From positions 1-64,000 of the forward strand of contig NZ_JOEI01000033.1 of NCBI RefSeq assembly GCF_000718095.1: DNA of 64,000 nucleotides, read 5' to 3'. The notes under the pieces are model-generated. The model searched no databases, had not been told where the DNA came from, and saw nothing but the letters and a program-made list of their open reading frames with translations. Positions 42,174-51,897 of this stretch are shown in pieces. Every line of letters begins with the position of its first letter. The first letter of the stretch is position 1. The position numbers and the translations under genes were made by a program. Source of the stretch: Streptomyces scopuliridis RB72 (GTDB lineage Bacteria; Actinomycetota; Actinomycetes; Streptomycetales; Streptomycetaceae).

Positions 42174-42950
42174 CTACGGGGTGCCCACGGGCCGGGAGCC
42201 CACCTCGAAGGTATTGCCGAAGGGATCGGTGATCTTCACCATCCGCACATAGATCGTGTCCGCGGGGACGCCCGCGGTGCCGCCGGCCGCCAGGGCCCGT
42301 TCTGCCGCGGCGTCCGCGTCGGCGACCTCGAACAGCGTCTGCCACGCGGCGGACGGCGCCTCCGGGACCCCCATGATGCCGCCGATCTCATGACCGTCGG
42401 GCCGGCGCAGGAAGCTGAAGTCCGCGCCCGGCAGATCGTCGTTGCCGTCCAGCGTGAAGTCGAAGACCGCCGGGTAGAACTCCCGCGCCGGTCCCGGGTC
42501 AGGGCTGGTCAGGTCGTTGCGTACGAGACTGCCCGGCTCGTTCACGATCTCGCAGCCGAGGAGCGCGCGCCCCTGCCAGAGGCCGAACCGGGCGCCGGAC
42601 GGGTCCGCGGCGAGTGCCAGCGTGCCCTGGTCCCCGATCTCCAGCGGGCCCCGCGTCAGGGTGCCGCCCGCGTCGACGATCCGCTTCGCGGTGGCGTCGC
42701 AGTCGTCGGTCGCGAAGTACACACACCACAGACCCGAGAGGGTCGAAGCGGTGGAATCCGAGGCGGGGACCTGCCGGAATCCGGCCACCGCACGGCCGCG
42801 CAGACGGCACACCGTGTAGGCGGCCGCACCCGGCTCGTACTCCCAGCCGAACAGCGCGCCGTAGAACTCCTTCGCGCGCTCGACATCGGGCACGTCGAGG
42901 TCGATCCAGGTGGGGGTGCCGGCCGGCTGATTGCGGGTGACAAGGCTCAT
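42174..42950 (-). CDS. VOC superfamily protein, two domains
   Basis: A 258-residue protein with two glyoxalase/dioxygenase-like halves: WIDLDVPDVERAKEFYGALFGW near residues 14-35 and GPAREFYPAVFDFTLDG near 150-166. The typical pairs of metal ligands are incomplete, so enzyme activity is uncertain. AGGAG precedes the ATG at 42950. It converges on the DUF1059 gene with an 18-base gap. Confidence 0.85.
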   Translation of the reverse strand: MSLVTRNQPAGTPTWIDLDVPDVERAKEFYGALFGWEYEPGAAAYTVCRLRGRAVAGFRQVPASDSTASTLSGLWCVYFATDDCDATAKRIVDAGGTLTRGPLEIGDQGTLALAADPSGARFGLWQGRALLGCEIVNEPGSLVRNDLTSPDPGPAREFYPAVFDFTLDGNDDLPGADFSFLRRPDGHEIGGIMGVPEAPSAAWQTLFEVADADAAAERALAAGGTAGVPADTIYVRMVKITDPFGNTFEVGSRPVGTP

Positions 42951-43136
42951 CGATCGCTCCTGCGCTCTCTCTAAGGGTTTTCGGAGGCTCATCCGGTACC
43001 CGGAGGAGGTCTCCTCCGTGCCGGGTCTCCGACGCTAGAGGCGATGCAGGTCAGAACATGTCCTACAGCACCCGTCCCCGCGGCGGAGATCGCGATCGGC
43101 CTGATCGATGTCGGCGGTCCCTCGTAGAATCGGCGG

Positions 43137-45065
43137 ATGAGCTCCCCGGAAACCGGCACCCCTCCCGAGACGCGCCCCGAAGCAGGTCCCGAAGCAGGTC
43201 CTGAAACGGATCCTGAAGCGGGTCCTGAAGCGAGTGAGGCGCTGGAGGTCCTGCGTCGCGTCTTCGGATACGACTCCTTCCGCGGGAGCCAGCAGGAGAT
43301 CATCGAGCATGTGGTCACGGGCGGCGACGCGCTGGTGCTCATGCCGACCGGTGGCGGCAAGTCGCTCTGCTACCAGATCCCCTCCCTGGTGCGTAAGGGC
43401 GTCGGGGTCGTCGTATCACCGCTCATCGCGCTCATGCAGGACCAGGTCGACGCCCTGAGGGCGCTCGGCGTACGGGCCGGATTCCTCAACTCCACCCAGG
43501 ATCTCGACGAACGGCGCCTCGTCGAGGCCGAGTTCCTCGCCGGTGAGCTGGATCTGCTCTATCTGGCGCCGGAGCGGCTGCGCGTCGAGTCGACCGTACG
43601 GCTGCTGGAGCGCGGCACGATCTCACTGTTCGCCATCGACGAGGCGCACTGCGTGGCCCAGTGGGGACACGACTTCCGCCCCGACTATCTCGCCCTCTCC
43701 TCGCTGCACGAGCGCTGGCCCGATGTGCCGCGTATCGCGCTGACCGCGACCGCCACCGAGGCCACGCACGCGGAGATCGCGTCCCGGCTCGGCCTCCAGG
43801 ACGCGCGGCATTTCGTGGCCAGCTTCGACCGGCCCAACATCCAGTACCGCATCGCGCCGAAGAACGACCCGAAGCGTCAGCTGCTCCAGCTGCTGCGCGC
43901 CGAGCACCCCGGCGACGCGGGCATCGTCTACTGCCTCTCCCGGGCGTCGGTGGAGAAGACCGCCGAGTTCCTGGTGAAGAACGGCGTCGACGCGCTGCCG
44001 TATCACGCGGGGCTCGACACCCGCACGCGCGCCGGGAACCAGGCGCGCTTCCTGCGGGAGGACGGGATGGTGATGGTCGCGACCATCGCGTTCGGCATGG
44101 GCATCGACAAGCCGGACGTACGGTTCGTAGCCCATCTCGATCTGCCGAAGTCCGTCGAGGGCTACTACCAGGAGACCGGACGCGCCGGGCGTGACGGGCT
44201 GCCGTCCACGGCCTGGCTGGCGTACGGGCTCCAGGACGTCGTACAGCAGCGCAAGATGATCGAGACCTCCGAGGGCGACGACGCGCACCGCCGACGGCTG
44301 GGCGCCCATGTCGACGCCATGCTCGCACTGTGCGAGACCGTCGAATGCCGGCGCGTCCAGCTGCTCGCGTACTTCGGGCAGCGGAGCACCGCATGCGGCA
44401 ACTGCGATACGTGTCTGACGCCCGCGGAGTCCTGGGACGGCACGGTCCCCGCGCAGAAGCTGCTGTCGACCGTGGTCAGGCTGAAGCGCGAGCGCAACCA
44501 GAAGTTCGGCGCGGGGCAGATCACCGACATCCTGCTGGGCAAGAAGACGGCCAAGGTCATTCAGTTCGACCATGACGCGCTGAGCGTCTTCGGCATTGGT
44601 ACGGAGCTGCGCGAGGCCGAGTGGCGGAGCGTGGCGCGGCAGTTGCTGGCGCAGGGGCTGATCGCCGTCGAGGGCGACTACGGGACGCTGGTGCTCACGG
44701 ACGAGAGCGGAGAGGTCCTGGGCGGGCGGCGCCCGGTCGTCCTGCGGCGCGAGCCCGAGAAGGCGGCCAGGCCGGCGCGCGCGGAGAAGTCGTCCAAGCA
44801 GCGTTCCGCACCGGTCGATCTGCCGGCGGAGGCCGTGCCGGTGTTCGAGACGCTGCGCGCCTGGCGGGCGGCATCGGCGAAGGAGCAGGGCGTACCGGCG
44901 TATGTGATCTTCCATGACGCGACGCTGCGCGAGATCGCGACGCTGGCTCCGTCGACGCTGGCGGAGCTGGGCACGGTCACGGGGGTCGGCGAGAACAAGC
45001 TGGCGAAGTACGGGCAGCAGATCCTGGAGACGCTCGGTACGGCGGCGGTCGGTGCGGCGGAATGA
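43137..45065 (+). CDS. recQ: ATP-dependent DNA helicase RecQ
   Basis: A 642-residue helicase: Walker [20 protein letters not shown] box [18 protein letters not shown], motif [11 protein letters not shown], the RecQ-C zinc segment ([15 protein letters not shown]) and a C-terminal HRDC domain ([17 protein letters not shown]). All parts are present. The N-terminal 35 residues are five 12-bp repeats encoding Pro-Glu-Ala-Gly-like units, so the true start may lie slightly later. The next gene overlaps its stop (ATGA). Confidence 0.93.
   Translation: MSSPETGTPPETRPEAGPEAGPETDPEAGPEASEALEVLRRVFGYDSFRGSQQEIIEHVVTGGDALVLMPTGGGKSLCYQIPSLVRKGVGVVVSPLIALMQDQVDALRALGVRAGFLNSTQDLDERRLVEAEFLAGELDLLYLAPERLRVESTVRLLERGTISLFAIDEAHCVAQWGHDFRPDYLALSSLHERWPDVPRIALTATATEATHAEIASRLGLQDARHFVASFDRPNIQYRIAPKNDPKRQLLQLLRAEHPGDAGIVYCLSRASVEKTAEFLVKNGVDALPYHAGLDTRTRAGNQARFLREDGMVMVATIAFGMGIDKPDVRFVAHLDLPKSVEGYYQETGRAGRDGLPSTAWLAYGLQDVVQQRKMIETSEGDDAHRRRLGAHVDAMLALCETVECRRVQLLAYFGQRSTACGNCDTCLTPAESWDGTVPAQKLLSTVVRLKRERNQKFGAGQITDILLGKKTAKVIQFDHDALSVFGIGTELREAEWRSVARQLLAQGLIAVEGDYGTLVLTDESGEVLGGRRPVVLRREPEKAARPARAEKSSKQRSAPVDLPAEAVPVFETLRAWRAASAKEQGVPAYVIFHDATLREIATLAPSTLAELGTVTGVGENKLAKYGQQILETLGTAAVGAAE
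43179..43238 (+). repeat. 12-bp tandem repeat in the 5' end of recQ
   Basis: Five copies of GAAGCAGGTCCC-like units, with one base or more changed in the later copies. Confidence 0.85.
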
Positions 45066-45925
45066 GCCGGCCTCAGCCGCCGCTGCCCCAGGCACTGCCC
45101 CAGGTGCTCTGGATCGGCGGGCCGCCGGGGGCCGGCAAGACGACCGTGGCCCGGCTAATCGCCCGGCGGCGCGGACTGCGCTGGTACAACGCCGACGCCC
45201 ACACCTGGGAGCACCGCGACCGCGCGATCGCCGCCGGACACCCGGCCGCGATCCGGTTCGAGGCGCTGCCGCGCGCGGAGCGCTGGTCGGTGCCCGAGTC
45301 GGAGCTGATCGCGATGTCCCTGCACCATGAGCGCGGGCGGATGATCGTCGACGACCTCCGCGCGCTCCCGGCGGCCCCGCTGACCATCGCCGAGGGCACC
45401 CCGATCACCCCGGCGGTCGTCGCGACGGTCCCCGGCGGCCCGGCCGCGTCCGTCTGGCTCCAGCCGTCGGCGGAGATCCAGCGGGCCCGGCTGCGTGAAC
45501 GCGGGCTCTCCGCCGGGCCGCTCACGCTCTACCGGTCACTGGTCGGGGAGATCGAGGCCGAGGTGGCGGAGTACGGCGCCCATCGGCTGGTGATCGACGG
45601 GGACAGTGGGGTCGAGGAGACCGTGGCGGCGGTCGAGAAGATCTTCGCCGGGGCCCTGAGCATGGGCCCGGTGGCGGAGACGGCCGGCGAGCGCGCGCGG
45701 CTGCTGCGGTATGCCAACCGGGCCGTGGTCGCCCAGTACGAGGCCTTCTTCGCGCGCCCGTGGTCCCCGGGGGACGCGCGGACGGCCGTCCATGCCTTCG
45801 CCTGTGAGTGCGGACGGGAGGACTGCCGGGACGACATCGACCTCGCCATCGCCGACTTCCCGGCCCCGCCCGACGATGCCGCGTCCCCACCGGTCCTGGC
45901 CCCGGGACACCACCGCGCCCGCTAG
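45062..45925 (+). CDS. P-loop ATPase/kinase-like protein with C-terminal CxCx4C motif
   Basis: A 287-residue protein. The P-loop [16 protein letters not shown] at residues 19-34 marks an AAA or uridine-kinase-like fold; a helical middle follows. The C-terminal part contains [16 protein letters not shown] and ends near a PGH, a small Cys-rich segment seen in several actinobacterial proteins. The substrate is unknown. It is translationally coupled to recQ (ATGA). The role could be in nucleic acid or sugar metabolism; no nearby gene decides it. Confidence 0.75.
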   Translation: MSRPQPPLPQALPQVLWIGGPPGAGKTTVARLIARRRGLRWYNADAHTWEHRDRAIAAGHPAAIRFEALPRAERWSVPESELIAMSLHHERGRMIVDDLRALPAAPLTIAEGTPITPAVVATVPGGPAASVWLQPSAEIQRARLRERGLSAGPLTLYRSLVGEIEAEVAEYGAHRLVIDGDSGVEETVAAVEKIFAGALSMGPVAETAGERARLLRYANRAVVAQYEAFFARPWSPGDARTAVHAFACECGREDCRDDIDLAIADFPAPPDDAASPPVLAPGHHRAR

Positions 45926-45997
45926 TGCCCCTCCCGGCAATGTTTGCCCCGTCGCGGCACTAGAGCCCGCTCCGCCGGGTCGCTGAGACTCCGCCGC

Positions 45998-46573
45998 TCA
46001 GACGCCGCCGTCCAGTCGCAGACTCCACCGGCCCGGGGTGCCCGTCAGGGTGATGGTCGACAGCGGCTGGACATCCACGTACCAGTACGTGCGCGGCGGC
46101 GCCTTGAGCGCGTACACCAGCGCCGCCCGTACGACGGCCGGTTCGGCGACCGCCACGATCGCGGCGATGTCCTCGGCGGGCCGGGTGTCCAGCCAGCCCC
46201 CTATCCGGGAGATGAAGGCCAGCAGTGTCTCGCCGCCGTGCGGGGCGGAGCGCGGGTCGGCCACCCAGGCGTCGACCGCCGCCGGTTCGCGGGCCATCAC
46301 CTCAGCGAGGGTGAAGCCGCGCCAGCGGCCCATGTCGCAGTCACGCAGGGCGGGTTGCGCGAGCGGCGCGTAGCCGAGGGCGTCGCCGGTGGTACGGCTG
46401 CGCAGCGTCGGCGAGCAGTAGCGGAGGTCGGCGGCGGACAGCGGGACGAGGGCGTGGGCGACGCGCTGCATCTCGTACCAGCCGGCCCGGTCGAGGGGGC
46501 GGTCGTCGTCGAAGCGCTCGTCGTACAGGTCCGAGCTGCGCGCGGCGGCGACCAAAGTGACCCGAACACTCAT
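45998..46573 (-). CDS. histidine phosphatase-fold protein lacking catalytic residues
   Basis: A 191-residue protein of the histidine phosphatase fold. Aligning the N-terminal strand, the catalytic RHG is replaced by AAA (VAAARSSD), and the second catalytic His near the C terminus is replaced by Glu (VAEPAVVR in place of VxHGxxIR). The PHGGET segment and the SPTLRSRTTG segment remain. It is therefore probably not an active phosphatase. ATG at 46573; it is on the same strand as the MocR gene. Confidence 0.75.
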   Translation of the reverse strand: MSVRVTLVAAARSSDLYDERFDDDRPLDRAGWYEMQRVAHALVPLSAADLRYCSPTLRSRTTGDALGYAPLAQPALRDCDMGRWRGFTLAEVMAREPAAVDAWVADPRSAPHGGETLLAFISRIGGWLDTRPAEDIAAIVAVAEPAVVRAALVYALKAPPRTYWYVDVQPLSTITLTGTPGRWSLRLDGGV

Positions 46574-46700
46574 GGCCGTGATCGTGGGGCCGAAAGCCGG
46601 ACCGGTCAAGAGGCAGCCGGTGGCGCGGAGGAAACGATTCCGGATATGTGCCGGGCATGTGCCCCGTCCGTGCGCGACGCTCGGCCATACCGTGCCCCGT

Positions 46701-48137
46701 TCAGCCGAGGGTCTCGTCCCAGGCCGTACGGAGCCGTCGTACGCCCTCGGTGATCTCCGCGGGCCCCGCCACCGCGGCGAAGCTCAGCCGAAGATGGGCG
46801 GCGGGCGGCTCGGCGCTGAAGTACGGACGGCCCGGCGCGACCGCGACCCCCGCGCGCAGGGCGGCCGAGACGACGGCCTGTTCGTCGGTGCCGTCCGGGA
46901 GGCGGAGCCAGAGGTGGTAGCCGCCGGACGGGATATGGGGAAGGGCCGGCTCGGGCAGTTCGGTGCGCAGCGCGGTGGTCATCGCGTCCCTGCGGGTCTT
47001 CAGCGCGGCGGAGACGGAGCGCAGATGGCGGTTCCAGGCGGCGGAGCCGACCAGTTCCAGGGCGGCTTCCTGGAACGGGCGCGGTACGAAGAAGGTGTCG
47101 ACGACATGGATGGCGCGCAGCCGCTCCAGGACCGGGCCCCGAGCGGCCAGTACGCCGACCCGCAGGCTCGGGGAGGTCGCCTTGGTGAGGGAGCAGACAT
47201 GGACGACGACGCCGTCGGGGTCGTCGGCGGCGAGCGGTCCTGGCAGCGGGCCCGCGTCCTCGTGCACCAGCCGCCGTACGAAGTCGTCCTCCACGATGAA
47301 CGCCCCGGCCTCCCGCGCGATCCGCAGCACTTCGGGTCTGCGGGCCGGGGAGAGCACGGCTCCGGTGGGGTTCTGGAAGAGCGGCTGGCAGACGAAGACC
47401 CGGGCGCCGCTGGCCCGGAAGGCGGCGGCGAGCAGCTCGGGCCGTACGCCGTCGGGGTCCACCGGCACCGGTACGGGGCGCAGCCCGGCGGCGCGGGCGA
47501 TCGCCAGCATCCCCGGGTAGGTCGGCGATTCGACCAGCACCGGCGCACCGGGTGGGGCGAGCGCGCGCAGCGCGGTGGTCAGCGCGCTCTGACCGCCGGC
47601 CGTGACCAGGACTTCGGCGGCCGTCCAGGTGTCCCCGATCCCCCGCGCGAACCAGTCGCGCAGTTCGGGCAGGCCGTCGGTGGGCGGTCTGCCCCAGGCG
47701 CCGGGCCGTCTGCCCGCCCGCGCCAGCGCGGCGGCCATCGCCTGCTCCGGCTGGAGCGAGGGGTGCAGATAGCCGCCGTTGAACTCGATGACGCCGGGCG
47801 GTGGTGCGGCGAGGGTGACCAGTACTCCGATGGCGTCGACCGAGCGCGGTACGAGTTCGGTGGCGGCGTCGGCGCTGAGGGCGACCTCCTGCCAGGAGGT
47901 GTCGCCCGGCGGCGGGGCGGCGGTCCTGGCCGGCGCGCGGAAGGCACCGGCGCCGGGGCGGGTGACGACCAGCCCTTCGGCGGCGAGTCTGGCGAGGGCG
48001 CGGGAGACCGTCACCGGCGAGACGCGATAACGGTCGACCAGCGCCCTGCTGGACGGCAGCTTTCCACCAGGTGAGTAGCGGTTCAACTCCCGCTTCAGCG
48101 AATTCGCCAGTTCCACCACACTGCTACGCTCATGCAT
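46701..48137 (-). CDS. MocR-type regulator: GntR helix-turn-helix fused to aminotransferase
   Basis: A 478-residue protein. Residues 1-75 form the GntR winged helix (GGKLPSSRALVDRYRVSPVTVSRALARLAAEG) and the rest is a class I aminotransferase domain binding PLP (CSLTKATSPSLRVGVLA contains the Lys). Such proteins often regulate a divergent exporter or vitamin gene. The ATG at 48137 overlaps the ATG of the EamA gene at 48136 on the other strand. No ribosome site exists for either, so both mRNAs are probably leaderless. Confidence 0.9.
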   Translation of the reverse strand: MHERSSVVELANSLKRELNRYSPGGKLPSSRALVDRYRVSPVTVSRALARLAAEGLVVTRPGAGAFRAPARTAAPPPGDTSWQEVALSADAATELVPRSVDAIGVLVTLAAPPPGVIEFNGGYLHPSLQPEQAMAAALARAGRRPGAWGRPPTDGLPELRDWFARGIGDTWTAAEVLVTAGGQSALTTALRALAPPGAPVLVESPTYPGMLAIARAAGLRPVPVPVDPDGVRPELLAAAFRASGARVFVCQPLFQNPTGAVLSPARRPEVLRIAREAGAFIVEDDFVRRLVHEDAGPLPGPLAADDPDGVVVHVCSLTKATSPSLRVGVLAARGPVLERLRAIHVVDTFFVPRPFQEAALELVGSAAWNRHLRSVSAALKTRRDAMTTALRTELPEPALPHIPSGGYHLWLRLPDGTDEQAVVSAALRAGVAVAPGRPYFSAEPPAAHLRLSFAAVAGPAEITEGVRRLRTAWDETLG

Positions 48138-49089
48138 GACAGCAAAGGATAGCGCTACTCCCCCCACCTCGATAGCGGTCAGCGGCGGCACTGGCACCGG
48201 GCGCAGCACCGGGGACACGCGCGGCATACACAGCACACGCGGCGGCACACTCCTCGCCGTGCTGGGCGTCGTCGCCTTCTCGCTCACCTTCCCGTCCACC
48301 GTGTGGGGCCTGGAGAGTTTCGGCCCCTGGTCCCTCGTCGCCGTACGCAGCGCGCTCGCCGCGCTCATCGCGGGCGGCTTTCTGCTGGCCCTCCGCGTCC
48401 CGGTCCCCGAGCGCCGGCACTGGGCCGGGCTCGCGGTCGTCGGCGGCGGGGTCGTGGTGGGCTTCCCGCTGCTGACGACGCTCGCGCTGGAGACCTCCAC
48501 CACCTCGCACGCCGCCGTGGTGGTCGGGCTGCTGCCGCTCACCACGGCCGCGTTCGCCGCTGTCCGTACGGGCAGGCGCCCCTCCAGGGCCTTCTGGCTG
48601 GCCGCTCTCGCCGGCGCGGCCGTGGTGATCGCGTTCGCGGTCCAGCAGAGCGGCGGGGCCCTCTCCTCCGGGGATCTCTATCTCTTCGGAGCCCTGCTGG
48701 TGTGCGCGGCGGGCTATACGGAGGGCGGCCGGCTGGCCGGGGTGATGCCCGGCTGGCAAGTGGTGGGCTGGGCGCTGATCGGCTGTCTGCCGCTCGCGGT
48801 GGCGGGCGCGGCGGTGGCGCTGTCCTTCGAACCGGCCCGGCTGACGGTTCATGGCGTGATCGGACTCGCCTGGGTCGCCGCGGGCTCGACGTTCTTCGGC
48901 CTCTACGTCTGGTACCGGGGCATGGCGTCGATCGGCATCGCCCGGGCGAGCCAGCTCCAGCTCGCGCAGCCGGTCCTCACCCTGGTCTGGTCCGTACTGC
49001 TGCTCGGCGAGCACCTCACCCCCGCCGCGCCGGTCGCGGCCGTCGCGGTGCTCGTCTGTATCGCGGTCACCCAGCGGGCGGGCACCTGA
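48136..49089 (+). CDS. EamA/DMT family transporter
   Basis: A 317-residue drug/metabolite transporter with about ten membrane segments in two EamA repeats (for example LLAVLGVVAFSLTFPSTVWG, then VLTLVWSVLLLGEHLTPAAP). Substrate unknown; amino acid or PLP-related metabolite export would fit the MocR partner. The first 37 residues are hydrophilic. It starts within the start codon of the regulator. Confidence 0.88.
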   Translation: MTAKDSATPPTSIAVSGGTGTGRSTGDTRGIHSTRGGTLLAVLGVVAFSLTFPSTVWGLESFGPWSLVAVRSALAALIAGGFLLALRVPVPERRHWAGLAVVGGGVVVGFPLLTTLALETSTTSHAAVVVGLLPLTTAAFAAVRTGRRPSRAFWLAALAGAAVVIAFAVQQSGGALSSGDLYLFGALLVCAAGYTEGGRLAGVMPGWQVVGWALIGCLPLAVAGAAVALSFEPARLTVHGVIGLAWVAAGSTFFGLYVWYRGMASIGIARASQLQLAQPVLTLVWSVLLLGEHLTPAAPVAAVAVLVCIAVTQRAGT

Positions 49090-49110
49090 CCGGCCCCGGA
49101 GGAGCGGGCA

Positions 49111-49139
49111 CCTGACCGGCCCCCGGGGAGCCGGTCAGG
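49111..49139. terminator. bidirectional terminator between EamA and GH10-like genes
   Basis: CCTGACCGGC and its complement form a perfect 10-bp stem around a 9-base loop. The segment that includes the EamA stop codon and the left arm is a near copy (26-bp period) of 49078-49103. Confidence 0.8.
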
Positions 49140-49158
49140 AAGTCCGGCACCGCTGGGC

Positions 49159-50397
49159 TCACTTCTCCGCGCGCTTCCCGTAGTGGTCGGCCACCACCCT
49201 CGACATCGCCCCGATCGGATCCGCGCCGACCTCCTTCGCCGAGAAGAAGCAGTGCCCCCGCACCCCCGCGTACTCCTTGGCGAGGGTCAGATGGCGGGAC
49301 AGCTCGGACGGGTCCTGCCAGGCGGCCGGCTGGGCCGGATCGCCCACTTTGTAGAGGGCCTCGCCGATGTACAGATCGACGCCCGTCCCCCGTACGACGC
49401 CGTCCCACCAGCTCAGCAGCTTCGCGTAGTCGGCGGCGGCGAAGCCGATGTTCCAGTACAGCTGCGGGACGATGTAGTCGATCCAGCCCTTCTTGATCCA
49501 CCCTCGGGTGTCGGCGTGCAGATCGTCGTATGTCTGCACCCCGGCGCGGGTGTCGGAGCCGAGCGGGTCGGTGGCGGCGTTGCGCCACACCCCGAACGGG
49601 CTGATCCCGAACCGCACATGCTTCTTGATCCTCTTGATCCGCTCGGCCGTCTCCCGCACCAGCCGGTCGGTGTTGTCCCGCCGCCAGGCCGCCTTGTCCG
49701 GGAAGCCCGCTCCGTAGCGCGCGTACGCCGCGTCGTCCTCGAAGACCTGTCCGGCGACCGGATACGGATAGAAGTAGTCGTCCCAGTGCACGGCGTCGAT
49801 GTCGTAGCGCTTGACCGCGTCCAGCATCGCGTCCTGGACGAACGTCCTGACCTCGGGCAGACCGGGGTTGTAGTAGAGCTTCCCGCCGTACGGCAGCACC
49901 CAGTCCGGGTGGACCCGGGCCGGATGTGTCGCGATGAGCCGCGAGGGGTCGGTGTGGTTGGCGACCCGGTACGGGTTGAACCAGGCGTGCAGCTCCAGTC
50001 CGCGCGCGTGTGCCTCCCGTACCGCCGTACCCAGCGGGTCCCAGCCGGGGTCCTTGCCCTGGGTGCCGGTGAGGTACTGCGCCCAGGGCTCGTACGGCGA
50101 GGGCCACAGCGCGTCCGCCGTGGGCCGTACCTGAAAGACCACGGCGTTCAGCCCGCGGGCGACCGCCGTGTCCAGGTGCTGGAGCAGCTCGGCCTTCTGC
50201 CGGTCGGCGGTGAGCCCCGGCGCGGAGGGCCAGTCGCGGTTGACGACGGTCGCGATCCACATCCCGCGCAGCTCCCGGCGCGGGGCGTGCCGCCGTGGTA
50301 CGGACGCGGCGACGGCCGCCACGTCCCCGGCCGTGACCAGCGAGGTCACCACCCCTGTCGCCGCCGCCACGAACCCTCTTCTGCCGATCTGCCCCAT
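49159..50397 (-). CDS. Tat-exported family 10-like glycosyl hydrolase (GHL10/DUF187)
   Basis: A 412-residue protein. The N-terminal RRGFVAAATGVVTSL is a twin-arginine signal. The rest is the YngK-like GHL10 barrel: RGMWIATVVNRDWPS, HAWFNPYRV, DAVHWDDYFYPYP and IVPQLYWNIGFAA. Substrate unknown, presumably a cell-wall or extracellular polysaccharide. No strong ribosome site. Confidence 0.87.
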   Translation of the reverse strand: MGQIGRRGFVAAATGVVTSLVTAGDVAAVAASVPRRHAPRRELRGMWIATVVNRDWPSAPGLTADRQKAELLQHLDTAVARGLNAVVFQVRPTADALWPSPYEPWAQYLTGTQGKDPGWDPLGTAVREAHARGLELHAWFNPYRVANHTDPSRLIATHPARVHPDWVLPYGGKLYYNPGLPEVRTFVQDAMLDAVKRYDIDAVHWDDYFYPYPVAGQVFEDDAAYARYGAGFPDKAAWRRDNTDRLVRETAERIKRIKKHVRFGISPFGVWRNAATDPLGSDTRAGVQTYDDLHADTRGWIKKGWIDYIVPQLYWNIGFAAADYAKLLSWWDGVVRGTGVDLYIGEALYKVGDPAQPAAWQDPSELSRHLTLAKEYAGVRGHCFFSAKEVGADPIGAMSRVVADHYGKRAEK

Positions 50398-50577
50398 GCT
50401 CCGTCCCCTGTGTCGGTCCGCGCGGCCGGGTCACCGGAACCCGGGCCGCCGTACGGCCTCAGCATGCCCGCCCCGGCACCCCGTCCACACACCCCGGCGG
50501 AGTAACGTCCTGTCCCGGGGCGGGCGCCGGAATCACACGGGGGACCTGCCGGGACACGGACCAGCGAAAGGCACGAT

Positions 50578-51450
50578 GTGACCGACACCCTGACCGATAT
50601 CGCCCGCGTCGGAGTGGTGGGCTGCGGCCAGATGGGCGCAGGCATCGCGGAGGTCGCCGCGCGCAGCGGCCTGGAGGTCAAGGTCGCCGAGACCACCGGC
50701 GAGGCCCTGGAGATCGGCCGTACCCGGCTGCAGAACTCCCTCTCGAAGGCCGCCGAACGCGGCAAGATCACCGAGACGGAGCGGGACGAGGCGCTCGGCA
50801 GGCTCAGCTTCACCACGGATCTCGGGGAGTTCGCCGACCGCGATCTCGTCATCGAGGCGGTCGTGGAGAACGAGCAGATCAAGACGGAGATCTTCCAGGT
50901 GCTCGATCAGGTCGTGACGCGTCCCGACGCGATCCTGGCCTCCAACACCTCCTCCATTCCGCTGGTCAAGCTGGCCGTCGCGACCTCGCGTCCCGACCAG
51001 GTCATCGGCATCCACTTCTTCAACCCGGCCCCGGTGCAGAAGCTGGTCGAGCTGATCCCCGCGCTCACGACCTCGGACGAGACGGTCAAGCGCGCCGAGG
51101 CCGTGGTCCAGGGGGTGCTCGGCAAGCACGCGATCCGGGCCCAGGACCGCTCGGGATTCGTGGTGAACGCGCTGCTGATTCCGTATCTGCTCGCCGCGAT
51201 CCGGATGTTCGAGTCGGGGATCGCGAGCCGCGAGGACATCGACAACGGGATGGAGCTGGGCTGTGCCCATCCGATGGGCCCGCTCAAGCTCTCGGATCTG
51301 ATCGGCCTGGACACCGTGGCGTCGGTCGCCGATTCGATGTACGCGGAGTACAAGGAGCCGCTGTACGCGGCGTCCCCACTGCTCCAGCGGATGGTGGACG
51401 CGGGCAGGCTGGGCCGCAAGACGGGCGCGGGCTTCTACTCCTACGGGTGA
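50578..51450 (+). CDS. 3-hydroxybutyryl-CoA dehydrogenase
   Basis: A 290-residue NAD(P)-dependent enzyme. The Rossmann motif VGVVGCGQMGAGIAEVAA, HFFNPAPVQKLVEL and the C-terminal GRKTGAGFYSYG fit the family. It interconverts acetoacetyl-CoA and 3-hydroxybutyryl-CoA, so may serve fatty-acid breakdown or polyhydroxyalkanoate/ketide pathways. GTG start with AAAGG upstream. No partner gene is adjacent. Confidence 0.92.
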   Translation: MTDTLTDIARVGVVGCGQMGAGIAEVAARSGLEVKVAETTGEALEIGRTRLQNSLSKAAERGKITETERDEALGRLSFTTDLGEFADRDLVIEAVVENEQIKTEIFQVLDQVVTRPDAILASNTSSIPLVKLAVATSRPDQVIGIHFFNPAPVQKLVELIPALTTSDETVKRAEAVVQGVLGKHAIRAQDRSGFVVNALLIPYLLAAIRMFESGIASREDIDNGMELGCAHPMGPLKLSDLIGLDTVASVADSMYAEYKEPLYAASPLLQRMVDAGRLGRKTGAGFYSYG

Positions 51451-51471
51451 CGATTACGGAGAGTCGCAAAA

Positions 51472-51490
51472 TTCGCACGGCGTGTGCGAA
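51472..51490. promoter_or_regulatory. inverted repeat upstream of the small membrane gene
   Basis: TTCGCAC-GGCGT-GTGCGAA, perfect arms, 22 bases after the dehydrogenase stop and 135 bases before the TTA-containing gene. It could be a terminator or an operator. Confidence 0.5.
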
Positions 51491-51624
51491 GGGTGCTCGC
51501 ATATGCCATTCACACACCCTGCTGCCCCGCGCACAAGGGGAGTTGACTCGGTTCCGCTTGGTCCCGGCACCGCCGGGGCCGGGCGTCGAACCGTTGGACG
51601 ACATTCCCGAACAGGAGCGGATTC

Positions 51625-51882
51625 GTGACCACCCCCTCTGACCATTCTCTGGTCGGCGAAGAGTGTGCCGAGTTACGGCGCAGCCTCGACGTCGGTCTCG
51701 CCAGGACCGACGGCAGGCTGGCGTTACTGGCCCAGCGCAACGACCAGACCGACAAGGATGTGACCGATCTGGCCGCGCGCGTCGCGGCCCTGGAGCACGC
51801 CAGGTGGCCGCTGCCCGCCGTGGCGGCGCTCTGCTCGCTCGGAGCGCTGGCGGTGGCGGTCTGGCAGTCCCTGGGCCGCTAG
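51625..51882 (+). CDS. small single-pass membrane protein with two TTA codons
   Basis: An 85-residue protein. Residues 12-55 look like a coiled coil and 58-80 a membrane helix (PLPAVAALCSLGALAVAVW). Leu17 (51673-51675) and Leu34 (51724-51726) are TTA, which in Streptomyces needs the bldA tRNA, so translation should be tied to development. AGGAG lies nine bases before the GTG. Function unknown. It converges on a NUDIX gene that also has a TTA. Confidence 0.82.
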   Translation: MTTPSDHSLVGEECAELRRSLDVGLARTDGRLALLAQRNDQTDKDVTDLAARVAALEHARWPLPAVAALCSLGALAVAVWQSLGR

Positions 51883-51897
51883 TGCCGGCGGCCAGGA

